Numbered from the stretch's first letter, positions 37,130-46,295 are shown. The stretch: DNA of 64,000 nucleotides from Clostridium disporicum (GCF_001405015.1 NZ_CYZX01000015.1:23561-87560), one strand, 5' to 3'. A program made the numbers and translations. The notes: generated by a model not told the origin, from the sequence alone.

Positions 37130-39796
37130 TTATGCTATATTTTCTAAATTTTCTTCTTTTTCTATTATACTAATATTTTCTTTTCTATCAGCAATATTTT
37201 CTTTAACAATCTTAACGATTTGTATTATTATAGTTGGTATTATCGCTAATAAATATATTGTTCCATATTGATTTAATCTTAAGTTTTCAACTTGGAATAA
37301 TCTTTGTAAGAAAGGTACAAATAAAACAGCATTTAAAAGTATTAATCCAATTCCAAAAGCTCCCCAAGTATATTTATTTGCAAATACACCTAATCTAAAG
37401 ATTGAATTCTTACCTCTACAGTTAAATCCATGGAATAACCTAGCTAAACAAAGTGTTGCAAATGCCATAGTTGATGCTGTTAATGGAGTTCCTCCCTTAG
37501 CTCCTCCCATATAGAATGCTATTAAGGTTACTATTCCTATTAACAATCCTTCTAAACCAATACCTAATAAGAAATCTTTAGTTAATATTGATTCGCTTCT
37601 TCCTCTTGGCTTTTCATTTAACAATCCTTTATTAGCATTTTCCATACCTATTGCTATAGCAGGCAGACTATCAGTTAAAAGATTCATAAATAATAAATGT
37701 ACTGGTGCAAATATCACTGGTAACGCCATTATTGATGAATATAAAACAGCTATTATCCCTGCAGTATTACCTGAAAGTAAAAATCTTATTGAGTTTTTAA
37801 TATTGCTATAAACATTTCTACCATTAGAAACTGATTTAACTATAGTAGCAAAGTTATCATCAGTTAATATCATAGATGCTGCATCTTTTGAAACTTCCGT
37901 ACCTGTAATACCCATTGCTATACCAATATCAGCCTGCTTTAATGCTGGCGCATCATTAACTCCATCACCAGTCATAGCAACTATTTCACCTTTTTCTTGC
38001 CATGCTTTTACTATTCTAATTTTGTGTTCTGGTGAAACTCTAGCATAAACTGATATATGCTCAATATTTTCTTTCAATTCTTCATCGGTCATCTTATCTA
38101 TTTCTAGACCTTCAATAGCTCTGTCTCCATCTCTTAAAATACCAATTTCTTTTGCAATAGCTGAAGCTGTAATCTTATGGTCACCTGTAATCATAATTGG
38201 TTTAATACCTGCTCTTATACAATCCGCAACCGCTTGTTTGCTTTCTTCTCTTGGAGGGTCTATCATCGAAATTAATCCTATGAAAGTAAAGTTGTTTTCA
38301 TCTTCTAAAGTTAAATCTCTAATATCTGATAACTCCTTATATCCAAAAGCTAAAACTCTTAATCCATTTTCAGATAATTCTTTATTAGTTATTATTATAT
38401 TTTGCTTATCTTCATAACTTATTTCTTTAACACCTTCTGAAGTCATAATATATTTAACTCTATCAAGCATTACATCTAATGCACCTTTTGTGAACATTAT
38501 ATTCTTGTTATCTATATTATGAAGAGTACTCATAAGTTTTCTATCTGAATCAAATGGAATTTCTGATAATCTTGAAATATCTCCACGTAAATTTAGTTCA
38601 TTAATAGAAAGTTTATGACCTAAATTAACTAAAGCAACTTCTGTTGGGTCTCCAATTTCTCTTCCATCTTGTGATGTAGAATCATTACAAAGTATAGCAT
38701 TCTTTAATAAGTATGCTTGTACATTATTATCTAGGCTTAAACTTTCACCATCTATAAGTTCCCCATCAACATATACTTTTTTTACAGTCATTTTATTTTG
38801 AGTTAATGTACCTGTTTTATCAGAACATATTATAGATACTGAACCTAACCCTTCTACAGCTTTTAATTTTTTAATAATAGCATTTTCTTTTGCCATCTTT
38901 TGAGTACCTAAAGCAAGAACTATAGTTACTATTGAACTTAAAGCCTCTGGTATAGCTGCAACAGCAAGAGCAACAGCAAACATTAATGAATCAATTACTG
39001 GCATTTTTCTATATAAAGATAATCCAAATACAACAACACAAATAGCTAATATTATAAATGCTAGTTTCTTACTAAAATCATCTAAACTTACTTGTAATGG
39101 AGTCTTCTTTTCTTGAGTTTCTTCCATTAGAGTTGCTATCTTACCAATCTCTGTTTTCATACCTGTTGAAGTAACTAACACTAAAGCCCTACCATATGTA
39201 ACTAGAGATCCTGAGAATACCATATTTTTCTGATCACCTAAAGCTACTTCTTCTTTATCTATTGTTTCAGTTGCTTTATCAACACTTAATGATTCTCCAG
39301 TTAGTGAACTTTCATTTACTTGAAGTGAGTAATTTTCAATAATTCTACCATCAGCAGCTACTAAATCCCCAGCTTCTAATATTAATATATCCCCAGGGAC
39401 TACATTTTTAGAATCTATCTCTATTTTAGCTCCATCTCTTATAACCTTTGCTGAAGGTGATGACAAAGCTTTAAGAGAATCTAAAGATTGTTCTGCCTTA
39501 AAATGTTGTACAGTTCCAAGTATTGCATTTAAAATAATAACTGCAAATATTACTAATGTACTTTCTACATTATCACTCATCATTGATATTATTCCTGCAA
39601 TAATTAATATAAATACTAGCAAATCCTTAAACTGACTTAAAAACACTTGGATAACTGTTTGTTTCTTCTTCTCATTAAGTGCATTTAATCCATTTTTACT
39701 TAAGCTTTCCGTAACTTGTTGTGATGTTAAACCATCTTTTGTAACATTAAAATCTTTCAATGAATCCTCTACATTAATATTAAAATAACTTTTCAT
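37130..39796 (-). CDS. P2-type cation ATPase, probable Mn2+ (or Ca2+) exporter
   Basis: 888 aa. Cation_ATPase_N, E1-E2 core with NESSLTGES, the phosphorylation motif SDKTGTLTQNK (Asp about 327), TGDHKITASAIA and MTGDGVNDAPALK, and ten helices. Helix 4 reads AAIPEALSS, where SERCA/PMCA-type calcium pumps have IPEGLP. A yybP-ykoY riboswitch lies directly upstream, as for the Lactococcus Mn2+ exporter YoaB. Together these favour manganese export. It shares its control type with mntP 9 kb away. Confidence 0.88.
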   Translation of the reverse strand: MKSYFNINVEDSLKDFNVTKDGLTSQQVTESLSKNGLNALNEKKKQTVIQVFLSQFKDLLVFILIIAGIISMMSDNVESTLVIFAVIILNAILGTVQHFKAEQSLDSLKALSSPSAKVIRDGAKIEIDSKNVVPGDILILEAGDLVAADGRIIENYSLQVNESSLTGESLSVDKATETIDKEEVALGDQKNMVFSGSLVTYGRALVLVTSTGMKTEIGKIATLMEETQEKKTPLQVSLDDFSKKLAFIILAICVVVFGLSLYRKMPVIDSLMFAVALAVAAIPEALSSIVTIVLALGTQKMAKENAIIKKLKAVEGLGSVSIICSDKTGTLTQNKMTVKKVYVDGELIDGESLSLDNNVQAYLLKNAILCNDSTSQDGREIGDPTEVALVNLGHKLSINELNLRGDISRLSEIPFDSDRKLMSTLHNIDNKNIMFTKGALDVMLDRVKYIMTSEGVKEISYEDKQNIIITNKELSENGLRVLAFGYKELSDIRDLTLEDENNFTFIGLISMIDPPREESKQAVADCIRAGIKPIMITGDHKITASAIAKEIGILRDGDRAIEGLEIDKMTDEELKENIEHISVYARVSPEHKIRIVKAWQEKGEIVAMTGDGVNDAPALKQADIGIAMGITGTEVSKDAASMILTDDNFATIVKSVSNGRNVYSNIKNSIRFLLSGNTAGIIAVLYSSIMALPVIFAPVHLLFMNLLTDSLPAIAIGMENANKGLLNEKPRGRSESILTKDFLLGIGLEGLLIGIVTLIAFYMGGAKGGTPLTASTMAFATLCLARLFHGFNCRGKNSIFRLGVFANKYTWGAFGIGLILLNAVLFVPFLQRLFQVENLRLNQYGTIYLLAIIPTIIIQIVKIVKENIADRKENISIIEKEENLENIA

Positions 39797-39844
39797 ACTT
39801 TTTCCCCCTTATCAAATTTACAATAATATGAGTCAATATAAAAA

Positions 39845-39990
39845 GAGACTCTTAATATAGTTCTCATTAAAATAACATCTAAGTTATTTTTTTAAGAATT
39901 ATATTAAAAGTCTCGTAACCTAGTAGGCATATAACACCAGACTTAAAAGTCGCGATTGTTGATGTTATATTTTAAACTACTCCCCTTTAA
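39845..39990 (-). promoter_or_regulatory. yybP-ykoY (Mn2+) riboswitch controlling the P2-type ATPase
   Basis: Minus strand: AAAGGGGAGTAG (39978-39989), ATAACATCAACAATCGCGAC, a pairing arm GTGTTAT, then GCCTACTAGGTTACGAGAC. GAGACTTTTAATATAATTC (39896-39914) then pairs with the segment ending at 39845 to form a terminator followed by TTTTTAT. Core bases and layout match the mntP leader at 28560-28690. Confidence 0.88.
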
Positions 39991-40011
39991 TCAATATTCA
40001 TTTTATATAGT

Positions 40012-40040
40012 ATTATATACCACTTATTTGAAAATGTCAA
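40012..40040 (-). promoter_or_regulatory. Consensus promoter for the P2-type ATPase
   Basis: TTGACA, 17 bp, TATAAT on the minus strand, exact consensus, about 25 bp before the riboswitch; the same arrangement as mntP. Confidence 0.92.
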
Positions 40041-40128
40041 TTATTTATAATTCATTTTACAATTATTTAATAAATTAAAAAAAATTAGTTGCTTGTTAAA
40101 ATATATACCTTTAATTGTATTTTTATGG

Positions 40129-40205
40129 TATAATAATTTCATAAACCTACCAGGCAAAAATAGGTTTGAAAACGAAGGTAATCTGCTAATGCCTTCGTTT
40201 TTTGT
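40129..40205 (+). ncRNA. Short terminated leader or small RNA
   Basis: An extended -10 (TGGTATAAT, TATAAT at 40129-40134) would start an RNA near 40141. It contains a hairpin AAACCTA/TAGGTTT (40143-40167) and an intrinsic terminator AACGAAGG/CCTTCGTT (40171-40199) followed by TTTTTTG. The product would be a transcript of about 65 nt, either a small RNA or an attenuated leader of the gene at 40297. No known class recognised. Confidence 0.5.
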
Positions 40206-40296
40206 TTTATTTTTATATTTTTTGTAAACGTTTTAAAGGAATTTTTTTATTCTTAACGAATATTTATATTATAGAAAGTATTTAAAGAGGTGACTT

Positions 40297-40599
40297 ATGA
40301 ACCATATTTTTTATATTAGTAATGATTGCATTGAAGTGTTTTTATCAGATACTTCTTCTACTGAAGATGATGAATTATTAGCTAAAGCGTTAAATTTCAT
40401 GAGAAACTCTGGTTTAACAGTTACTTTAAAAGGTTTTGATAAATATAATAGAGCTATAGTAGATATAGATGGTGTAATACATACTGCAGCTAAAAACGGA
40501 AGTCTATGTCAAAGTCAAAGATTTATTACTGCAAAACATAAAATTTCTGTTGTAGAAAACTCTGAAAGATATAATAATATAGTTAAGCTATTAGCATAA
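40297..40599 (+). CDS. Small protein of unknown function
   Basis: 100 aa, ATG with AAAGAGGTG upstream. Soluble alpha/beta composition, no signal peptide or membrane segment, with a TLKGFDKYNRAIVDIDG segment and one Cys. Preceded by a possible attenuated leader and followed by a strong terminator. I do not recognise a family. Confidence 0.7.
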   Translation: MNHIFYISNDCIEVFLSDTSSTEDDELLAKALNFMRNSGLTVTLKGFDKYNRAIVDIDGVIHTAAKNGSLCQSQRFITAKHKISVVENSERYNNIVKLLA

Positions 40600-40610
40600 T
40601 AGTTTAATTC

Positions 40611-40662
40611 AAGCAACCTCTAAAAATATAAATTTTATAATTTATATTTTTAGGGGTTGCTT
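40611..40662. terminator. Bidirectional terminator between convergent genes
   Basis: AAGCAACCTCTAAAAATATAAAT pairs (one G-T) with the complementary arm ending at 40662; a stem of more than 20 bp separating the small-protein gene from the CLC gene. Confidence 0.85.
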
Positions 40663-40677
40663 ACTTATACACCCTTT

Positions 40678-41859
40678 CTACTCTATCCAAAGCTGAGATG
40701 AATATATTCCTTTTTTGCCTGAAATAATTACGCTTATTATACAAACCACCATAGCAAAAACTATATTCACTGATCCAAAGAGTTCAATATACATAATAAA
40801 ACAGGCTATTGGAGCATTAGTGGCTCCTGCAAAAACACTAACTAATCCTAATGATGCTGCTACCGCTCTTGGTACTCCAAATATATTTGCTAATGTTGAT
40901 CCTAAAGTGGCTCCTATTACAAATAACGGTGTTACCTCTCCTCCTTGATAACCTGCTCCTAAACATAATGTTGTTAAAACCAACTTTATTAGAAATGCAA
41001 AATACGGTACTTCTTTATCAAATGCTCCTGTTAATAATCCTAAACTTAAATTGTTATATACTCTATTTCCAATAATTAATGTAACACTAACCATTAAACT
41101 TCCACCTATGAAAGCTTTTAAATAGTTATTCTTAATATATTTTCCTAATATATACTTAAATAATTTAGTCATCTCAATAAATAATCTACTAACTAATCCA
41201 AAACATATAGACATAACTATTACTCTAAATATATTTGTAAATAAAAAAGGTTCAACTGGTGGAAAATCAAAATGTGTATGCTTTACGCCTAAAAATCTTA
41301 CTACTCTATCTCCTACTATAGCTGCAGTTATTGCCGGTAACATAGAATTATAACTTATACTCCCTATAGCTGATACCTCTAATGCAAATATTGTCCCTGC
41401 AAGAGGAGTTCCAAATACTGATGAAAATCCAGCAGCCATACCAGTAATTAATAAAATTTTTTTATCTTCTTTGTAATTCAATAATTTACATAAAGAATTT
41501 GCTATAGTTCCCCCAATCTGAACTCCAGTCCCCTCTCTTCCTACAGAACCTCCAAATAGATGTGTTAGCACTGTACCTATAAAAACTAGAGGAGCCATAA
41601 TAAATTTAATTTCCTCATTGCTTCCATTTATATTTTCAATTATTATATTATTTCCCTTATTAGAATTTCCTCCAAACTTCTTATAAAGAAATGTCATCAA
41701 TGATCCTGAAACCGGTAAAAACCATATCAAATTATAATAAGTTAAATTTAAATTAATTGACTTTTCTAATAGTATTAAAAACACTCCTATTGAAACTCCT
41801 GATAGTAACCCAATTACAATTGCCACAAATGTTAATCTTAAAATTTTTACAAGTCTCAT
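40678..41859 (-). CDS. CLC-type anion channel/antiporter, possibly fluoride-specific
   Basis: 393 aa from the ATG at 41859, whose spacing from GGGG is better than that of 41865. CLC core with GSVGREGTGVQIGG (helix F, gating Glu) and AGYQGGEVTPLFVIGA (helix N). Where chloride CLCs have GSGIP, this protein reads NKGNNIIIE. As I recall, loss of GSGIP with GNN and GREGT marks the CLC-F (F-/H+ antiporter) clade. No fluoride riboswitch is visible upstream, so the ion is an inference. Confidence 0.8.
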   Translation of the reverse strand: MRLVKILRLTFVAIVIGLLSGVSIGVFLILLEKSINLNLTYYNLIWFLPVSGSLMTFLYKKFGGNSNKGNNIIIENINGSNEEIKFIMAPLVFIGTVLTHLFGGSVGREGTGVQIGGTIANSLCKLLNYKEDKKILLITGMAAGFSSVFGTPLAGTIFALEVSAIGSISYNSMLPAITAAIVGDRVVRFLGVKHTHFDFPPVEPFLFTNIFRVIVMSICFGLVSRLFIEMTKLFKYILGKYIKNNYLKAFIGGSLMVSVTLIIGNRVYNNLSLGLLTGAFDKEVPYFAFLIKLVLTTLCLGAGYQGGEVTPLFVIGATLGSTLANIFGVPRAVAASLGLVSVFAGATNAPIACFIMYIELFGSVNIVFAMVVCIISVIISGKKGIYSSQLWIE

Positions 41860-41943
41860 ATACATTACCCCATAAATTTAATTAATAATATTAAATTTCC
41901 CATAACTTCAAAAACTTATTTTAAAATTAAATGTATATTTTAC

Positions 41944-41972
41944 TTGCACATTTAATTCAAAAGTGATATATT
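41944..41972 (+). promoter_or_regulatory. Probable promoter of the globin gene
   Basis: TTGCAC, 17 bp, TATATT, 52 bp before the globin ATG. Confidence 0.55.
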
Positions 41973-42024
41973 ATACTCATAGATAATAATTATTAATTAA
42001 TATTTACTAAAAAGGAGTTTTAAT

Positions 42025-42462
42025 ATGTTAGATCAAAAAACAATGGATATAATAAAAAGTACAGTTCCAGCTTTAAAAGCTCATGGATTAGATATTACAA
42101 AAACTTTCTACAAGACAATGTTTGAAAGAAATCCTGAAGTTGCACCATTATTTAACATGGATAGACAAAAATCTGGTGAACAACCTAAAGCATTAGCAAT
42201 GTCTATTCTAGCTTCTGCTCAAAACATAGACAACCTATCAGCTATAATGCCTGTAGTTGAAAAAATAGCAATAAGACATTGTGATTCTGGAGTAAAACCT
42301 GAACATTATCCTATAGTTGGAGAAAATTTATTAATTGCTATAAAAGAAGTTTTAGGAGATGCTGCTACAGATGATATAATGGATGCTTGGGGTAAAACTT
42401 ATGGTGTTCTTGCTCAAGTATTTATAGATGTTGAATCAAAAATATATGCTTCAAGAGCTTAA
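42025..42462 (+). CDS. Single-domain bacterial haemoglobin
   Basis: 145 aa, ATG behind AAAGGAG. Globin fold like the N-terminal domain of flavohaemoglobin: ITKTFYKTMFERNPEVAPLFN (helices B-C, with Tyr at B10), QPKALAMSILA (Gln at E7) and AIRHCDSGVKPEHYP with the proximal His (about 85). No FAD/NAD reductase domain is attached. Tyr/Gln distal residues fit NO or O2 scavenging in an anaerobe. Stands alone with its own promoter and terminator. Confidence 0.92.
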   Translation: MLDQKTMDIIKSTVPALKAHGLDITKTFYKTMFERNPEVAPLFNMDRQKSGEQPKALAMSILASAQNIDNLSAIMPVVEKIAIRHCDSGVKPEHYPIVGENLLIAIKEVLGDAATDDIMDAWGKTYGVLAQVFIDVESKIYASRA

Positions 42463-42493
42463 AAATAGTTAAGTCTATTAATGAATACTTACT

Positions 42494-42520
42494 AATAAAG
42501 TCAGTAATGCTGACTTTATT
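42494..42520 (+). terminator. Terminator after the globin gene
   Basis: AATAAAGTCAG, loop TAATG, CTGACTTTATT, then TTTTTTTT. The following gap to 42757 is AT-rich promoter sequence with no gene. Confidence 0.92.
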
Positions 42521-42757
42521 TTTTTTTACTAAAAACTTTATTTAATTTTTCTCTTCTTATTATCATTATATTTCAAATATTACAAAAAAACTTAAAATAA
42601 TATCTTAATCCAAAAATATATTATTTAAAAATCAATTTATTTTAACTAATATCTTCATTTTATTGCATTTATATTAATCAAATATCTCTTTATACATTTC
42701 ACAAATATTATTTTCCTCTCATATAATACACTATAGCATTACTTGGAGTTGGATCAT

Positions 42758-43825
42758 TTGATATACGCACTAGTTCTAGCAGGGGGAAAAGGTACTAGGT
42801 TATATCCCTTATCAAGGACTAACCAACCTAAACAATTCTTGAAACTAATTAATGGTAAAAGCTTTTTAGTAAACACCGTTGAAAGAATAACTCCTCTAAT
42901 TAGTAAGGAGAATATTTACGTTGTTACTAATCAAGATTATGTAGATAAAATTAAAAATGAGTTAAGCGATATAAATCCTGACAATATATTTACAGAACCT
43001 CAAAACAAGGAAACCGCAACTTGCATAGGTTTATCTGCAGTCAAGCTTTTAAAAAAGGATAAAGATGCCATAATGGTTGTCTTACCTTCAGACCATCATG
43101 TAGAGGGTAAAAAAGAATATTTAGATGTATTGTCAGAAGCTATTGATATAGCAAATAAACGTCGAGGCATTGTAACAGTTGGTATTACTCCAACTAGACC
43201 CGAAACTGGATATGGTTATATTGAAATGGGTGAAAGAATTGTATCTTCTGAGGCAGCTTATAAAATTGCTCGATTTACTGAAAAACCCAATATAGAGGTT
43301 GCTAAGGATTTTCTACTAAAAGGCACTTATCTATGGAACTCTGGTATGTTTATCTTTAGAGCAGATGTAATTCTGCGTGAAATAGAAAAATATCTTCCAA
43401 AGATGTATAAATCACTTATGGAGATTTATCAAAACATCGGTGAAGAATTTGAAGAGCAAGTAGTTAGGGAACAATACAATCTTATAGATGGAATATCTAT
43501 TGACTTTGGTGTGATGCAACGTACTAGAAAAGCATATGTGATCAAAGGTAACTTTGCTTGGGATGATATTGGTAGCTTTACTGCACTTAGCAGATTCTTA
43601 ACTCAAAATAATAGCAATAATATTAGTAAGAATGTATATGTTCAAGATTGTGAAAACTGTTCAATCTTTGGAGATAAAAATTTAATAATAGGTTTTGGCG
43701 TTAAAGATTTAGTTGTTGTTGATGCTGGTGATGTTATTCTTGTTATGGATAAGAATAAAGACCAAGAAATTAAACATCTGCTAAATGATCTTAACACTAA
43801 CGAGCAATTTGATGATTTTGTATAA
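42758..43825 (+). CDS. manC: Mannose-1-phosphate guanylyltransferase
   Basis: The coding frame has no ATG near its start. I choose TTG at 42758 because GGAG lies 9 nt upstream; the TTGs at 42743 and 42749 precede or overlap that site. 355 aa. Nucleotidyltransferase signature ALVLAGGKGTRLYPLSR, the QPKQFLKL motif and PSDHHVEG. The C-terminal isomerase domain of bifunctional ManC/AlgA is absent. It makes GDP-mannose from Man-1-P and GTP for glycan synthesis. Monocistronic, with no glycan genes adjacent. Confidence 0.88.
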   Translation: MIYALVLAGGKGTRLYPLSRTNQPKQFLKLINGKSFLVNTVERITPLISKENIYVVTNQDYVDKIKNELSDINPDNIFTEPQNKETATCIGLSAVKLLKKDKDAIMVVLPSDHHVEGKKEYLDVLSEAIDIANKRRGIVTVGITPTRPETGYGYIEMGERIVSSEAAYKIARFTEKPNIEVAKDFLLKGTYLWNSGMFIFRADVILREIEKYLPKMYKSLMEIYQNIGEEFEEQVVREQYNLIDGISIDFGVMQRTRKAYVIKGNFAWDDIGSFTALSRFLTQNNSNNISKNVYVQDCENCSIFGDKNLIIGFGVKDLVVVDAGDVILVMDKNKDQEIKHLLNDLNTNEQFDDFV

Positions 43826-43834
43826 AGTCATCGC

Positions 43835-43868
43835 TGTAAAGAGGCTACCTTTTGGTGGCCTCTTTACA
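43835..43868. terminator. Bidirectional terminator between manC and the aldehyde dehydrogenase gene
   Basis: TGTAAAGAGGCTACC, loop TTTT, GGTGGCCTCTTTACA: a 15-bp stem with one mismatch. Confidence 0.85.
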
Positions 43869-43880
43869 GTTGCTTATAAT

Positions 43881-45257
43881 TTATTTCATTATTTTTCTTA
43901 ATAGATTTATTCTATTATTATAAGGTGCAAATCTAACTTTAAACTCTATAAAGGTTCCTCTTTTCATAACTGATTTACTATGAGTAAAAGTATTAAAACT
44001 ATCTTTTCCATGATATTTCCCTAATCCACTTGGTCCTACTCCTCCAAAAGGAAGGTTTCCGTTAGCAACATGTATTATAGTATCATTTATAGTTACTCCT
44101 CCTGCACTAGTTCTTTCTATAATATACTCTATATTTTTATTGCTTTCTGAGAAATAATATAAAGCTAATGGCTTCTCTCTATGATTTATAATACTGATTG
44201 TTTCATCTAAATTTTCAAACTCTATTACTGGAAGTATCGGTCCAAAAATTTCATCTGTCATAACTGATGAATCTAGCTTCACGTTGGTTAAAATAGTTGG
44301 ATCCATATATAGTTGATCTTTATCAATTTCTCCTCCAAAATATATATCTCCATCATTTAAATAATTTGAAAATCTATCTAAAGATATAGTATTTACTACT
44401 CTAGGATAATCTGGACTTTCTTTTATTATTTCACCAAATTGCGTCTTAATTTCTTTAACTAAAGTTCTTAAAAATTTATCTTTTATATCTTTATGTAAAA
44501 ATAAATAATCTGGAGCAACACATGTTTGACCTGCATTTAAAAATTTTCCCCAAACTATTCTCTTAGCTGCTAAATTAATATTTGCATCTCTATCTACTAT
44601 ACAAGGACTCTTTCCCCCTAATTCTAAAGTTATCGGAGTAAGATTTTTAGCTGCCTTTTCCATAACAATTTTTCCAACTCTTACGCTTCCAGTAAAGAAT
44701 ATATAATCAAAAGGTAAATCTAAAAGATAAGATACCACTTCTTTTCCTCCTAATGGATTAACAACTCTTATATATCCTTTATCAAAATTTTCATTTATAA
44801 TTTTCTCTAGTAACCTAGCTGTATTTATAGTAGTTTCTGAAGGCTTTATTATTGCTGTATTTCCTGCTGATATAGCACCAATAAGTGGTGCTATAACTAA
44901 TTGAAACGGATAGTTAAATGGCCCAATTATCAATGTAACTCCATAAGGTTCTTTATATATGTAACTTTTTGAAGGGTAATATACAATTGGCGAACTTCTC
45001 TTCTCTCTCTTAGACCACTTTCTTACATTCTTTATGTGTAAATTAATCTCATCATATACTAACCCTATTTCTGTTGCATAGGCTTCAAAGTTTGATTTTC
45101 CTAAATCATCTTTTAATGCTTGTAATATTTCCTTTTCATTTTCCTTTATAACTTTTTTCAATGTTTTTAGTTGTTTAATTCTAACATCAATATCATTACT
45201 TTTTCCTGAATCAAAGAACTTCCTTTGATCACTAAATATATTTTTAATTTCTTTCAT
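43881..45257 (-). CDS. Aldehyde dehydrogenase (ALDH3-like)
   Basis: 458 aa from the ATG at 45257 behind AGAGAGG. NAD(P)-dependent ALDH: IIGPFNYPFQL, FTGSVRVGK (cofactor loop), catalytic Glu in LELGGKSPC and catalytic Cys in NAGQTCVAPDY. The short N-terminus and extended C-terminus fit class 3 fatty-aldehyde-type enzymes. Substrate unknown; it lies between terminators, 27 bp from the secreted-protein gene upstream. Confidence 0.92.
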   Translation of the reverse strand: MKEIKNIFSDQRKFFDSGKSNDIDVRIKQLKTLKKVIKENEKEILQALKDDLGKSNFEAYATEIGLVYDEINLHIKNVRKWSKREKRSSPIVYYPSKSYIYKEPYGVTLIIGPFNYPFQLVIAPLIGAISAGNTAIIKPSETTINTARLLEKIINENFDKGYIRVVNPLGGKEVVSYLLDLPFDYIFFTGSVRVGKIVMEKAAKNLTPITLELGGKSPCIVDRDANINLAAKRIVWGKFLNAGQTCVAPDYLFLHKDIKDKFLRTLVKEIKTQFGEIIKESPDYPRVVNTISLDRFSNYLNDGDIYFGGEIDKDQLYMDPTILTNVKLDSSVMTDEIFGPILPVIEFENLDETISIINHREKPLALYYFSESNKNIEYIIERTSAGGVTINDTIIHVANGNLPFGGVGPSGLGKYHGKDSFNTFTHSKSVMKRGTFIEFKVRFAPYNNRINLLRKIMK

Positions 45258-45284
45258 ATAAACCTCTCTAAGCATATGTTTAAA

Positions 45285-46013
45285 TTAAATTTTACCATAC
45301 TTAAAGTTTTCTTCAAACATATTTATAGGCATACGAAATTCTGGTATTCCTGTTGCATATGGTGCAATTTCATATTGTCCATAATATATCACCAGATTAC
45401 CATCTTCTATATAAAATTTTGTTTTTTCATCAATTCCATTAAATCCTTCTTTACCAGTAAAATAAATATCAGAATTTTTATTAATCTCATTCTTAATATT
45501 TGAATCTATCTTATCTTTATAATTATATTCACTATTAAACAGATCTTTTAATGTTAATATATCTCCAGTTGTTTCATCTATATTATATGATTTTCTTGTT
45601 GTTACACCATGAGCTCCTCCAGTATATTGATAATAATCAATATATAAGCTTATAACTTTTTTCAAATTAGTAACTTTATATTTAGCATTAAGCTGATATG
45701 GATTTAAAGGGGGTGTTCCATTCTTAAAATACTCATCTGCAATATATTTAGCATCATTTATCCATTCTTCTGTCCAGGTTGTGATTAAATTATTTATATT
45801 TTTTTCTTTATCTTCATTCGGTAAATTTTTTATTTGTGGAATAGTTACATCAATTTGCAAATAATCATTTTTACTCTTATAAACTTTATCCACAATAGTC
45901 ATCTGTGGATAAATATTACTATATCCCCTTGTTATCAACATACTTTGTGGACAACTCCCAAAAACTGTTGATAACATGAATATTACTAAAATCGCCTGTT
46001 TTAGCCATTTCAT
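45285..46013 (-). CDS. Secreted DUF4163/DUF3298 protein
   Basis: 242 aa from the ATG at 46013, chosen because AGGAGAG lies just upstream; the frame opens at 46103. Signal peptide MKWLKQAILVIFMLSTVFGS. Then a DUF4163-type region and a DUF3298 region with DYYQYTGGAHGVTT and DLFNSEYNYKDKIDS. Related domains occur in RsiV-type anti-sigma factors that bind lysozyme, but no cytoplasmic anti-sigma part is present here. Function unknown. The start of the coding region is studded with DnaA-box sequences. Confidence 0.8.
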   Translation of the reverse strand: MKWLKQAILVIFMLSTVFGSCPQSMLITRGYSNIYPQMTIVDKVYKSKNDYLQIDVTIPQIKNLPNEDKEKNINNLITTWTEEWINDAKYIADEYFKNGTPPLNPYQLNAKYKVTNLKKVISLYIDYYQYTGGAHGVTTRKSYNIDETTGDILTLKDLFNSEYNYKDKIDSNIKNEINKNSDIYFTGKEGFNGIDEKTKFYIEDGNLVIYYGQYEIAPYATGIPEFRMPINMFEENFKYGKI

Positions 46014-46124
46014 CGATATCTCTCCTCTTTTTTCGATATAGTTCTTTCTTTTATCAATATTATCTACAATTTTACTAATAATTATTAACATTGCTATCAA
46101 CAAATTTATAACAACTTATCCACA
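45886..46124. other. Cluster of DnaA-box-like sequences
   Basis: Exact TTATCCACA at 45886-45894, 45904-45912 (minus) and 46116-46124. One-mismatch forms: TTATCAACA at 45932-45940 and 45966-45974 (minus), TTGTCCACA at 45946-45954 (minus). The first two form an inverted pair with a 9-bp spacer. They span the 5' coding part and upstream region of the secreted-protein gene. No dnaA, dnaN or rpmH is nearby, so it is not an obvious oriC. Confidence 0.6.
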
Positions 46125-46295
46125 GGCACTTGTGGAAACTGTGTGTAACTCCTTTATTTGTAAAAAATAATTCCAAATTAGATTTTCCCAAATATTTTTT
46201 ATTATACACATTAATTAATTCGTTAATCACACTTTCAAAAATGCTCTATAAATTTTAATATAAAAACAAATCAAAATTTTATAGTAAAAATAACA

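Noticed and set aside
41866..42024. Fluoride riboswitch upstream of the CLC gene
   Set aside because: No GGNGATGG or matching pairing elements on the minus strand; the region is plain AT-rich sequence with the globin promoter on the other strand.
45225..45503. 92-aa plus-strand open frame
   Set aside because: Shadow of the aldehyde dehydrogenase and secreted-protein genes on the minus strand; composition typical of antisense frames.
45886..46124. DnaA boxes as chromosomal oriC
   Set aside because: No dnaA, dnaN, rpmH, recF or gyr genes and no long AT-rich unwinding element beside the boxes; kept only as a DnaA-box cluster.
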